7,073 bases of DNA from Methylomicrobium sp035916875 (GTDB lineage Bacteria; Pseudomonadota; Gammaproteobacteria; Methylococcales; Methylomonadaceae): assembly GCF_035916875.1 (NCBI RefSeq), contig NZ_JAXUHN010000016.1, positions 1 to 7,073 on the forward strand, read 5' to 3'. The position numbers and the translations under genes were made by a program. Positions 1-6,237 of this stretch are shown piece after piece. Below the pieces are notes generated by a model, which was given only the letters and a program-made list of their open reading frames with translations, was not told where the DNA came from and did no database searches. How positions within the stretch are numbered: the stretch's first letter is position 1; each line of letters starts with the position of its first letter.

Positions 1-3
1 TCG

Positions 4-90
4 GGAGAAGGTTGGGATGGGGGGATCAAAATAAAGTATTTTTCCTTATTTTTGATCCTCCTCACCCCAACCCTCTCCAGCAGGAGAGGG
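4..90. repeat. Imperfect long inverted repeat (intergenic repeat element)
   Basis: Bases 4-34 pair with 46-78 to give a long imperfect hairpin whose inner part is near perfect (GGATCAAAA facing TTTTTGATCC). The right arm (61-78) contains the C-rich string CACCCCAACCCTCTCC, which resembles dispersed intergenic repeats common in gammaproteobacterial genomes; that resemblance is from memory. A second, perfect 8-bp hairpin, CCCTCTCC (71-78) with GGAGAGGG (83-90), shares the 71-78 arm, so the two folds exclude each other. The element may continue left of the window. No gene is visible inside it. Confidence 0.7.
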
Positions 91-114
91 AGCTTTCTTC
101 TTAACTTAACGGCA

Positions 115-434
115 TTGCCGGTAGACCCGAGGGTATGGAAAAAAACCGCCTTTAATCGGGAACTCATGGAGTCCGTTCCCGAAAAAATCGGAATTATCCG
201 CTTGAACGAGCCGCCGGTTACCTTTGGCGGGCTGTTGTTTTTTTCTCACCCAGGAATTGTATATCGGCACTGAATCGTCCGATAGAATTTTTGTTTTAAG
301 AGATCTTCAAGATGTATTTGCTAAAGCTCCACAACGGGGCAACCGTTGCCTGGTGATTTTGGTTGAAGTACATAAAATTTTCGACGACGTGCTGGAGGAG
401 TGTGTGTCCGGCTTTTGAACAATCTGGAACAAGG
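115..434 (+). pseudogene. Decayed internal fragment of an ExeA-like AAA ATPase gene
   Basis: This stretch is a diverged copy of about 575-890, the Walker A to post-Walker B part of the intact ATPase gene just downstream. Matching pieces include ELM.SVPEK and NEPP in one frame, then LTQEL, ESS.R.FVLRD, GNRCL and DDVLE in the next. The copy is broken. One extra T near 245 shifts the frame. An extra GAG plus two bases near 393-402 shifts it again, so the reading frame ends at a TGA at 416-418. The glycine before the Walker A lysine has become lysine. Walker B LLMMDEAH has become LVILVEVH, losing the catalytic Asp-Glu pair. The first 50 or so codons are missing, replaced by the repeat upstream, and the copy stops at GAACAAGG four bases before the next start codon. 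Short reading frames here should not be called genes. Confidence 0.85.
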
Positions 435-438
435 TAGT

Positions 439-1497
439 ATGTATACAAGTCATTTTTCATTACAAAGCCTGCCGTTTGAAAACGTTTGCGATCCGGCATT
501 TTTTTTCGACCATGGCGATTATAGCCGTGTGCTCAATCGCATGATCGATAGCTTATTGGCGGGAAGAGGTTTGATGGTGGTGGCGGGGCCTATCGGCACA
601 GGGAAAACCACCTTGAGTCAAAAACTCATGGTGTCCATTCCCGAGAAAACCAGAATAATTTGGATAGGCGAACCGCCGGATACCAGTGACGAACTTTTAC
701 TTTTTCTCACACAGGAGTTGCATATCAGTTCTGAATCGTCAGGCAGGGTTTTTGTTTTAAGGGATATTAAGGAGCAATTGCTAAAGTTCCACAACGAGGG
801 CAACCGCTGCCTGTTGATGATGGATGAGGCGCACAAAATATCCGACGATGTGCTGGAGTGCGTCCGGCTTTTGAATAATCTTGAACAAGGCGGCATTAAG
901 CTTATCCAAATGCTCCTGATTGGGCAGGAGGAATTTCTCGATAAATTGTCCCAACCTAATCTGGAGTCGTTTAAACAGCGTATTGCCTGGTTGGAATCCA
1001 TTGGCAAAATGACTCCTTTGCAAACGCATGAATATATTTTGCATCGATTGAAAGTCGCGGGGAGTCAGTCAAGAATTTTTACTGACGATGCCATTGAAAT
1101 TATTGTACATGCTGCTCGAGGCACTCCTCGCTTAATTAATACGTTTTGCGATAGGGCGCTTCGTATCAGCTATGAATCCCAAAAAACTCTAGTTGATCTG
1201 GATAGTGTGAGACAGGCAGCCGATGAAATAGGGTTAGGGAGCGAGGTTTTTCTGCGGCTGTTGACGCATCGAAAGGATGAAACGGCGCAAAGTACTGAAC
1301 AGCAAGATGCGTCTTTAAAGGATAACGCCAACTCGGCTGCGTCCAATCCAAGAAGAATAGAAACCACACCTGTTGACAAAATCCGCCCGGTGCGAAAACA
1401 TCAGGATGAGTCCTCATGGACGCTTACGATATTGCTGCTTTGCGGCTCTATTTTATTGTTGGCAGCGAGTCTTTGGTTTTATATAACAAACACATGA
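439..1497 (+). CDS. ExeA/GspA-family AAA ATPase with C-terminal membrane anchor
   Basis: A 352-residue protein. The N-terminus MYTSHFSLQSLPFEN followed by DP.FFF is the classic opening of the ExeA/GspA/MshM family, which supports the ATG at 439 over the in-frame ATG at 400 that would add 13 residues coded by the dead upstream copy. Visible motifs: Walker A GPIGTGKT (50-57), Walker B LLMMDEAH (125-132), a sensor-like LLIGQEE (159-165), an Arg in KQRIAW, and a sensor 2 region RGTPRLIN (227-234). A charged, low-complexity linker (about 278-325) leads to one hydrophobic segment (327-348) and only four more residues. ExeA itself carries a periplasmic peptidoglycan-binding domain after this helix; here it is absent and no continuation follows. 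Family members help assemble secretin complexes or pili, but no type II secretion, pilus or exosortase genes are in the window, so the partner is unknown. An AAGG at 431-434 is the only ribosome binding site seen. Base composition is AT-richer than the genes from 2362 on. Confidence 0.88.
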   Translation: MYTSHFSLQSLPFENVCDPAFFFDHGDYSRVLNRMIDSLLAGRGLMVVAGPIGTGKTTLSQKLMVSIPEKTRIIWIGEPPDTSDELLLFLTQELHISSESSGRVFVLRDIKEQLLKFHNEGNRCLLMMDEAHKISDDVLECVRLLNNLEQGGIKLIQMLLIGQEEFLDKLSQPNLESFKQRIAWLESIGKMTPLQTHEYILHRLKVAGSQSRIFTDDAIEIIVHAARGTPRLINTFCDRALRISYESQKTLVDLDSVRQAADEIGLGSEVFLRLLTHRKDETAQSTEQQDASLKDNANSAASNPRRIETTPVDKIRPVRKHQDESSWTLTILLLCGSILLLAASLWFYITNT

Positions 1498-1544
1498 GCG
1501 TGAACTTAACATTTTAACTTCAGAAGTCTGCCGACGGTTGTTAT

Positions 1545-1918
1545 TCGTTACGAAGCTCAAAATCAGAGGCGGAAAACAGGGGCAGACACGGTTTATTTCT
1601 TTCTTTGGCCTGCCTACGCATTTCGATGTTGCGCGCCACGCTCAATCCTGACCTTAAACCGCTCGCGATCCAGCCTCCATCCCTTGTGGGCGGATTCGCG
1701 AATATCCGCCATATCAGCGTCAGGCATAGGGTGCACGAAAATTGCCGATAGGCGGTTTGCCTGCTGTCCTAAGCGAAGATATTCCTCGTGTTCCGCCACC
1801 GACCGGCGCTCGATCCGGATTCAATCAGAGTGTTATGACGATAGCTCGACCAAGGGTCGTCTTGCGGTTGAGCAACCATCCCCCGACCTTATCGGATTGA
1901 GTTTGATATAACACGCTT
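1545..1918 (-). pseudogene. REP-associated tyrosine transposase (RAYT) remnant, C-terminal part
   Basis: Reading the minus strand from 1918 down and allowing frame changes gives the ordered C-terminal motifs of RAYT transposases. They are YIKLNPIRSG (1910-1881), MVAQPQDDPWSSYR (1879-1838), HEEYLRLG, then ADIRESAHKGW and ERFK.RIE, and finally GRPKKEINRVCP (about 1615-1577). Joining them needs at least four frameshifts: one extra G near 1880, one near 1805-1825, one near 1745 (where AYRxxF would be expected), and one near 1640. The N-terminal HUH nuclease half is absent; at 1918 the homology ends in unrelated sequence. The catalytic Tyr of this family lies in the Y-I-x-x-N-P block, so that block survives without its metal-binding partner. 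The gene is dead. The family call rests on remembered signature motifs, and their order makes it strong. Confidence 0.8.
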
Positions 1919-2052
1919 GTCAAACGGCTTGCAATCCCCATCCGCTCCATACTGCTGATCTGCCAACACCCGGCCAGCAACGTCCTGACCAAAACTGATG
2001 CTCAGCAAGCAATCGTAAATCCTGCCGGCGCGATCCTCCCCATCCTATCAGG

Positions 2053-2077
2053 CCAAGTGCTTCATGACAGCACTTGG
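2053..2077. repeat. Perfect 9-bp inverted repeat
   Basis: CCAAGTGCT (2053-2061) and AGCACTTGG (2069-2077) are exact reverse complements around a 7-base loop. No T-tract follows on the plus strand. The right arm overlaps a possible -35 hexamer, so an operator is as likely as a terminator of something on the minus strand. Confidence 0.6.
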
Positions 2078-2100
2078 ACACAATTAAATTTACTTTAAAT
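2074..2100 (+). promoter_or_regulatory. Weak sigma70-like promoter candidate upstream of tonB
   Basis: TTGGAC (2074-2079) is a fair -35 match. After a short 15-base spacer, TTAAAT (2095-2100) is a partial -10 match in an AT-rich patch. The spacing is suboptimal and the site is about 260 bp from the tonB start, so this is a guess based only on hexamer resemblance. Confidence 0.2.
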
Positions 2101-2258
2101 ATCATATCCTTATTGCCCATTAGAGAAACGGTTTTTAGCGCAAGACCAAATCGGGCGCAAGCTGGCACGTCTCGTGCTTTACCTGTAGTCATAACGCCCG
2201 AATCAAGGCCGGCAGGTACATAGATAAACGGCGTTGTCAATTTTGTGTTTGCACAGCG

Positions 2259-2277
2259 GATTCGGCTTAACCGAATC
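2259..2277. repeat. Short hairpin in the tonB leader
   Basis: GATTCGG (2259-2265) and CCGAATC (2271-2277) form a perfect 7-bp stem with loop CTTAA. It lies 85 bp before the tonB start and would sit in the mRNA leader if transcription starts upstream. No known riboswitch fold was recognised. Confidence 0.45.
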
Positions 2278-2361
2278 GCCTTCGGGCCAGATCTCCCGCC
2301 TGACGGGCAATAGAGCCGGCGGAATCCCTGCGCAATGGATACTTCAACGAGGAACATCGCA

Positions 2362-3168
2362 ATGAGCAGTCCTTTAGCATTTACCACTCCCTTTGTGCCC
2401 GCCGCCCCATCGCTGGATTGGCAGTCGGGCGGCGCGGCTGCGCTGAAAAACGCCGCGAATTCATCGCCGGCGCCGCTGAGCACAGCACTGGCCGATTTCA
2501 AATACACCGGCAACAACCGCGACCGCCAGCCATTCGACTACCTGTTACTGGGCGTGCTGTCGATCGTCATCCATGCCGGCATAGTCCAACGGTTCGACAG
2601 CGCAGCGCTTGAACAGGAGATTATCGAGCCCGCCAAACCCTTGTCTAAGGTCCAAATCACCCTGTCCAGGCCACAGCCTAAACCGGTTCCACCGCCGCCG
2701 GTAGCCAAACCTAAACCGCCCAAGCCGAAAGTAGTGCCCCTGAAACCGCAGAAACCCAAGCCGGTGCCGAAAGTGGTCGAGCAGACCCCGATTCCTGAAC
2801 CCATTCCGTCTCCGGTGATCAGCGACGCGCCTACCGCACCGACGCCTGCGCCACCTGCACCGCCGCCTCCGGTCGTGGAGGAGAAAATCACTGCGCCAAC
2901 CGCCGGAGCCGACTATCTGCACAACCCGGCGCCGGAATATCCTGAAATCGCGATGGAAAGAGGCTGGGAAGGCAAGGTGTTAATGAAGGTTCATGTCCAA
3001 CCCAACGGCAAGCCGGACACGATTAACGTGATTAAGTCCAGCGGCCAGAAAGTGCTGGACGATGCGGCGGTGAAAACCGTCAACCAATGGTCTTTCGTAC
3101 CGGCCAAACGTGGCGACACCCCAATCGCCGGCTGGGTCACCGTTCCGATCACATTCAACTTATCTTGA
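2362..3168 (+). CDS. tonB: TonB energy transducer
   Basis: TonB couples the proton motive force, harvested by ExbB/ExbD in the inner membrane, to outer-membrane TonB-dependent transporters. The 268-residue product has one membrane helix (about 58-76) with S67-x-x-x-H71 in SIVIHAG, matching the Ser/His pair in the E. coli TonB signal anchor. A Pro/Lys-rich periplasmic spacer follows (about 103-172, many PKP and KPK units). The C-terminal domain (about 183-268) includes PEYPEIAMERGWEGKV, V.PNGKPD and a final VTVPITFNL. I chose ATG 2362 because GAGGAA (2349-2354) sits 7 bases upstream; an in-frame ATG at 2335 would add nine residues with a poorer site. The 57-residue cytoplasmic segment before the helix is longer than in E. 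coli TonB. It leads an operon with exbB and exbD. Which transporter or metal it serves is not shown. Confidence 0.93.
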   Translation: MSSPLAFTTPFVPAAPSLDWQSGGAAALKNAANSSPAPLSTALADFKYTGNNRDRQPFDYLLLGVLSIVIHAGIVQRFDSAALEQEIIEPAKPLSKVQITLSRPQPKPVPPPPVAKPKPPKPKVVPLKPQKPKPVPKVVEQTPIPEPIPSPVISDAPTAPTPAPPAPPPPVVEEKITAPTAGADYLHNPAPEYPEIAMERGWEGKVLMKVHVQPNGKPDTINVIKSSGQKVLDDAAVKTVNQWSFVPAKRGDTPIAGWVTVPITFNLS

Positions 3169-3178
3169 GGAGACTTAC

Positions 3179-3949
3179 ATGTCTAATATAGCAACCAGCT
3201 TCATCGTCGACGCCACGCTCAATACATTAATAGGTGCTTCCGTGGTTACTTGGGCCCTGATCCTGATCAAGAGCATCCAGCATCTGCGCATTTCCTACCA
3301 TAACCGCCGCTACAGCAAAGCGTTCTGGGGCGCGCCCAGCATTCAGGCCGCCGCCCATCTCGATCATCAGCAAGGCCCGGCCGCGCGGGTAGCCGGCATC
3401 GGTTTTTCGACGCTGATCGAAACCGAGTCAGGCGCTTCCACTCATGACCTGGAACATACCTGGGACAGACAGGAACTGCTGGATCGGCGTCTACGCCAGC
3501 AAATGCAGAAGGAACGCGGCTCGCTGGAAAGCGGACTGGCGATACTGGCCACCATCGGCAGCATCTCGCCTTTCGTCGGCCTATTCGGCACCGTGTGGGG
3601 CATCATGGGCGCGCTGTCCAGCATCAGTAAAAGCGGCTCGGCCAGCCTGGAAGTGGTGGCCGGCCCTATCGGCGAGGCATTGATCGCGACCGCCGTCGGA
3701 ATCGCGGTCGCGGTGCCGGCCGTGGTCGGCTATAACTTTTTCATCCGCCGCAATAAAGTGGTCTGGGCCTTCCTGGACGATTTTGCGATCGACTTCGTGC
3801 ATCTGGCTTTGAAAGCATCGTTCATCATCGAACGTTCCGGCAACAAACCGGCGGCCTCGACGCGTCTGACCGAAATAAGCGGCGGAAAAAAAGCCGCAAC
3901 ACGAGATATTCATGACGATCTGTCCGGCGCTAAGGAGGCGCACGCGTAA
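3179..3949 (+). CDS. exbB: ExbB-type proton channel subunit (MotA/TolQ/ExbB family)
   Basis: A 256-residue inner-membrane protein that forms, with ExbD, the proton-driven motor for TonB. Three helices are visible: TM1 about 13-31 (ending WALILIK), TM2 about 122-146 within LATIGSISPFVGLFGTVWGI, and TM3 about 162-188 within GPIGEALIATAVGIAVAVP. Key residues match E. coli ExbB: Glu166 in GEALIATA, and Thr138 and Thr171 in the channel helices. A cytoplasmic stretch of about 85 residues separates TM1 and TM2, as in the family. The C-terminal tail after about 218 is Lys/Ala-rich and poorly conserved. The start at 3179 has GAGGAG (3167-3172) 6 bases upstream, overlapping the tonB stop; the longer frame from 3110 lies inside tonB and is rejected. 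TolQ is the main alternative, but the tonB neighbour favours ExbB. Confidence 0.94.
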   Translation: MSNIATSFIVDATLNTLIGASVVTWALILIKSIQHLRISYHNRRYSKAFWGAPSIQAAAHLDHQQGPAARVAGIGFSTLIETESGASTHDLEHTWDRQELLDRRLRQQMQKERGSLESGLAILATIGSISPFVGLFGTVWGIMGALSSISKSGSASLEVVAGPIGEALIATAVGIAVAVPAVVGYNFFIRRNKVVWAFLDDFAIDFVHLALKASFIIERSGNKPAASTRLTEISGGKKAATRDIHDDLSGAKEAHA

Positions 3950-4356
3950 TGGCCTTTAAAACACAAGAAGACGACGGCGACGTGATGGGCGAAATCAACG
4001 TCACGCCGCTAGTCGATGTGATGCTGGTGCTGCTGGTGGTGTTCATCGTGACCGCCCCCCTGTTGACCAACGCGGTTCATGTGAACCTGCCGAAAACTGC
4101 CGAAACCGCGCCTCCCGAAGAAAAGGACCCGGTGTATCTGAGCATTGATGCCCAAGGCAAGGTATTTATCGACAAGAAGGAAATCGCGGTCGATGCGGTC
4201 GAGAATGAATTGAAAACCCGTCAGGCGGCCAACCCGGAACTGGCGCTAAATCTGAATGCGGACGACGGCGTGCAGTACGGCATCGTCGCCAAGGTGATGG
4301 CGGCTATCGAACGCGCCGGCGTCACCAAGCTATCGGTGTTGACCGCGCCGAGTTAA
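3949..4356 (+). CDS. exbD: ExbD-type proton channel subunit (ExbD/TolR family)
   Basis: A 135-residue protein of normal family length: a short cytoplasmic N-terminus, one helix (about 23-41), and a periplasmic domain (about 60-132). The signature INVTPLVDVMLVLLVVFIV places the essential proton-carrying aspartate at Asp23, equivalent to Asp25 of E. coli ExbD. The periplasmic part has the expected VYLSID.QG and ADDGVQYG.V..VM motifs. Its ATG shares one base with the exbB stop codon (TAATG), and AAGGAGG lies at 3932-3938 inside the end of exbB, so translation is probably coupled. It completes the TonB motor. TolR is the alternative by family, but gene context says ExbD. No T-tract terminator follows; dispersed repeats fill the gap. 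Confidence 0.95.
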   Translation: MAFKTQEDDGDVMGEINVTPLVDVMLVLLVVFIVTAPLLTNAVHVNLPKTAETAPPEEKDPVYLSIDAQGKVFIDKKEIAVDAVENELKTRQAANPELALNLNADDGVQYGIVAKVMAAIERAGVTKLSVLTAPS

Positions 4357-4410
4357 AGCCGAATTGAATACGCTGTTCTAACCATTTGCCGCATCCACTT
4401 TACACAAAGT

Positions 4411-4500
4411 CCGTCATTCCGGCAGGGATTGCCAGAATCCAGGGACGCTTGAGCTTGCCATCCTTGGCGCTGGGTACCCGCTTCCCGGCGGGTATGAGGT
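4411..4500. repeat. Dispersed intergenic repeat with two hairpins
   Basis: ATTCCGGCA (4416-4424) faces TGCCAGAAT (4430-4438) with one G-T pair, and TACCCGC (4475-4481) faces GCGGGTA (4488-4494) perfectly. The phrase GTCATTCCGGCAGGGATTGC followed by GAATCCAG is a type of intergenic repeat I associate with gammaproteobacterial genomes including methanotrophs. It may also help end the exbD transcript, though no T-tract follows. Confidence 0.6.
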
Positions 4501-4536
4501 CACTTATGTAAAACCGGATGCAATTACCGCCAAAAC

Positions 4537-4553
4537 GGTACGCGCGGCGTACC
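4537..4553. repeat. Short palindromic repeat GGTACGC-GCG-GCGTACC
   Basis: A perfect 7-bp inverted repeat with a 3-base centre, followed by CTATACA. It resembles another widespread intergenic repeat class with the core GCGCACGGCGCACC followed by CTA. It lies 35 bp before the next coding start, so it could sit in that gene's promoter or leader. TATACA (4555-4560) resembles a -10 box but no -35 box is placed correctly. Confidence 0.5.
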
Positions 4554-4588
4554 CTATACAACTCACTCTATACCGAAGGAGATCTTTC

Positions 4589-5482
4589 ATGGCGCGCAAA
4601 ACGGCCAATGACTTCCATCCGGAAGCGCTAAAACTGTTCGACCAGTATGTTCACGGCGACATCTCGCGCCGGGATTTTTTAGCTTCGGTTCCGAAGTACG
4701 CCCTCCTGGGCTTGAGCGCCGAAGCGCTGCTGGAAGCGTTGAATCCGCGCTTCGCCCACGCCGAGCAAGTGCCCGGAAACGATCCGCGCATCGTGACCCG
4801 CTTCGTCGAATACCCCTCCCCGCTCGGCAACGGCAAGATCCGCGGTTATCTGGCCCAGCCGGCCAAGGCCGAAGGCAAACTGCCTGTCGTGTTGGTGATA
4901 CACGAAAATCGGGGACTGAATCCGCATATCGAAGACATCACCCGCCGGCTGGCGCTGGACAACTTCATCGCCTTCGCCCCGGACGCCCTGTTCACGCTGG
5001 GCGGTTATCCCGGCGACGAAGACAAGGCGCGGGAACTGTTCAAAAACCTGGACAAAGGCAAGACCCAGGCCGATTTCCTGGCGGCAGTGCAGGAGCTGAA
5101 AAGACTGCCGGAAGGCAACGGTAAGGTCGGCGCGGTCGGTTTCTGCTACGGCGGCGGCATCGTCAATTATCTCGCGACCCAATTACCCGACCTGGCGGCC
5201 GGAGCCCCTTTCTACGGCGCGCAACCGTCGGCCGAAGATACCGCCAAAATCAAGGCGCCGCTGCTCTTGCATTATGCCGGCGCCGACGAGCGCATCAATG
5301 CCGGCTGGCCGGTTTACGAAGACGCGTTGAAGAAGGCCGGGGTCAAATACGAAGCTTATATTTATCCGGGCGTGCAACACGGTTTCAATAACGATACCAC
5401 CCCGCGTTACGATGCGGCAGCCGCGAAGCTGGCCTGGGACAGAACCATCGCTTTCTTCAACACGCATTTACGGGCCGTCTAG
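4589..5482 (+). CDS. Dienelactone hydrolase family protein with Tat-like signal
   Basis: A 297-residue alpha/beta hydrolase of the dienelactone hydrolase (carboxymethylenebutenolidase) family, close in layout to E. coli YghX. The expected catalytic triad is visible: Cys186 in GFCYGGG, Asp233 in GADERIN and His264 in GVQHGFNN. The conserved Glu106 in HENRGL matches the glutamate that modulates the Cys nucleophile. SRRDFL at 26-31 is a twin-arginine motif after a 25-residue lead. A modest hydrophobic stretch and FAHA-E (56-59) follow, so Tat export to the periplasm is likely. The family opens lactone or ester rings, but no aromatic-degradation genes are nearby and the real substrate is unknown. 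The start at 4589 has AAGGAG (4576-4581) 7 bases upstream. A b-type cytochrome gene follows after 20 bp, so the two are probably cotranscribed. Confidence 0.9.
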   Translation: MARKTANDFHPEALKLFDQYVHGDISRRDFLASVPKYALLGLSAEALLEALNPRFAHAEQVPGNDPRIVTRFVEYPSPLGNGKIRGYLAQPAKAEGKLPVVLVIHENRGLNPHIEDITRRLALDNFIAFAPDALFTLGGYPGDEDKARELFKNLDKGKTQADFLAAVQELKRLPEGNGKVGAVGFCYGGGIVNYLATQLPDLAAGAPFYGAQPSAEDTAKIKAPLLLHYAGADERINAGWPVYEDALKKAGVKYEAYIYPGVQHGFNNDTTPRYDAAAAKLAWDRTIAFFNTHLRAV

Positions 5483-5502
5483 CCCCGCAGGAGGATGATG
5501 TC

Positions 5503-6219
5503 ATGAAAATCGAAGCGCAAATCTGGGACTGGCCGTTACGGCTGTTTCACTGGCTGTTGGTCGTGGCGGTCGTCGGCGCCTACACGAGCGGCAAAGCCGG
5601 TGGCGAATGGACCGACTGGCACGGCCGTTTCGGCAGCATGGTGCTGGGTCTCCTGGTATTCCGCCTGCTCTGGGGCTTTGTCGGCGGCCGGTATGCCCGC
5701 TTCAGCGATTTCTTCCCTACCCTGCCCCGGCTGATCGCCTATCTCAAAGGCCGTTGGCAAGGCGCCGGCCATAACCCGGTCGGCGCTCTGGCAGTGCTGG
5801 CGTTGCTCTGCACCTTGAGCGCCCTGGCCGGCACCGGCTTGTTCGCGAACGACGACATCGCTTTCGAAGGGCCTCTGTTCGACATGATCGACAAGGATTT
5901 CAGCGACAAACTCAGCGGCTGGCATATTAAGATCGTCAACTTGCTGGTGGTCCTGATCGGGCTGCACCTGACCGCGATCCTGTTCTATCAAGGGTTCAAA
6001 AAAACGAATTTGATCTTGCCGATGCTGACCGGCAAAAAACAATTACCGAAGATTTTGGCGCCGTCAGTATCCCAAACGACCGGAGTCCTACCGCTGATCC
6101 TGAGCCTGTTGATTGCGGGCTCTACAGTCTGGGGCGTTTGGGGGGGCAACTTTATCGATTACCTGGCGCCGCTGGCCGGCGTACAAACCGCTACAGCCGA
6201 TGCAAAAACATCAAATTAA
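5503..6219 (+). CDS. Cytochrome b561-type membrane protein
   Basis: A 238-residue inner-membrane cytochrome b of the bacterial b561/Ni-hydrogenase cytochrome b family, which passes electrons between the quinone pool and periplasmic or membrane partners. It opens with IWDWPLRLFHW. Predicted helices lie at about 14-29, 43-62, 93-113, 143-163 and 195-214. Candidate haem histidines are His16 (RLFHW), His40 (DWHGR), His141 (GWHIK) and His155 (GLHLTA); GAGHNPVGA (87-95) is a family motif between helices 2 and 3. The C-terminal fifth helix is beyond the usual four. AGGAGG (5489-5494) lies 8 bases before the ATG. It sits 20 bp after the hydrolase gene and 125 bp before a cytochrome c' gene. Pairing with a class II cytochrome c is seen elsewhere, so cytochrome c' is the likely electron partner. 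A hairpin ends the unit. Confidence 0.9.
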   Translation: MKIEAQIWDWPLRLFHWLLVVAVVGAYTSGKAGGEWTDWHGRFGSMVLGLLVFRLLWGFVGGRYARFSDFFPTLPRLIAYLKGRWQGAGHNPVGALAVLALLCTLSALAGTGLFANDDIAFEGPLFDMIDKDFSDKLSGWHIKIVNLLVVLIGLHLTAILFYQGFKKTNLILPMLTGKKQLPKILAPSVSQTTGVLPLILSLLIAGSTVWGVWGGNFIDYLAPLAGVQTATADAKTSN

Positions 6220-6237
6220 CCCAAAGCTGTAATCATC

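Larger units (their letters stand above)
1919..2361. other. Gene-free stretch upstream of tonB
   Basis: No reading frame here looks like a real protein. The longest, on the minus strand from 2516 to 1920, has no recognisable motif and runs antisense into the tonB coding start. The stretch contains inverted repeats at 2053-2077, 2165-2177 (GCACG-TCT-CGTGC) and 2259-2277, and a weak promoter-like pair near 2074-2100. About 290 bp lie between that pair and the tonB start, so a long leader is possible. I see no convincing Fur box, although TonB operons are often iron-regulated. Confidence 0.6.

Noticed and set aside
400..438. Longer start for the ATPase gene
   Set aside because: The added residues come from the end of the decayed copy; the family N-terminus begins at MYTSHF (439).
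1684..1911. 75-residue plus-strand open frame
   Set aside because: It is antisense to the RAYT remnant, whose minus-strand motifs explain this sequence.
1930..2040. IS5-like transposase hint on the minus strand (GQDVAGRVLADQQYGAD)
   Set aside because: Only a short LAD..Y.AD-type match, with the wrong spacing to GQ.D and a stop just upstream. Too weak to call without a search.
2090..2135. Fur box for the tonB operon
   Set aside because: The AT-rich patch does not match the GATAAT/ATTATC repeat pattern well enough.
2335..2361. Upstream start for tonB
   Set aside because: The ATG at 2362 has the better placed GAGGAA; no family feature supports the extra nine residues, though it cannot be excluded.
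1920..2516. 198-residue minus-strand open frame
   Set aside because: No recognisable domain or ribosome binding site; it overlaps the tonB start antisense and its composition looks like a shadow of coding and repeat sequence.
3110..3178. Longer exbB frame beginning inside tonB
   Set aside because: A strong ribosome binding site lies just before 3179, and the added residues are a shadow of the tonB C-terminus.
4555..4560. TATACA as a -10 box for the hydrolase operon
   Set aside because: No acceptable -35 hexamer at 16-18 bp; the spacer position is occupied by the GGTACGC palindrome.
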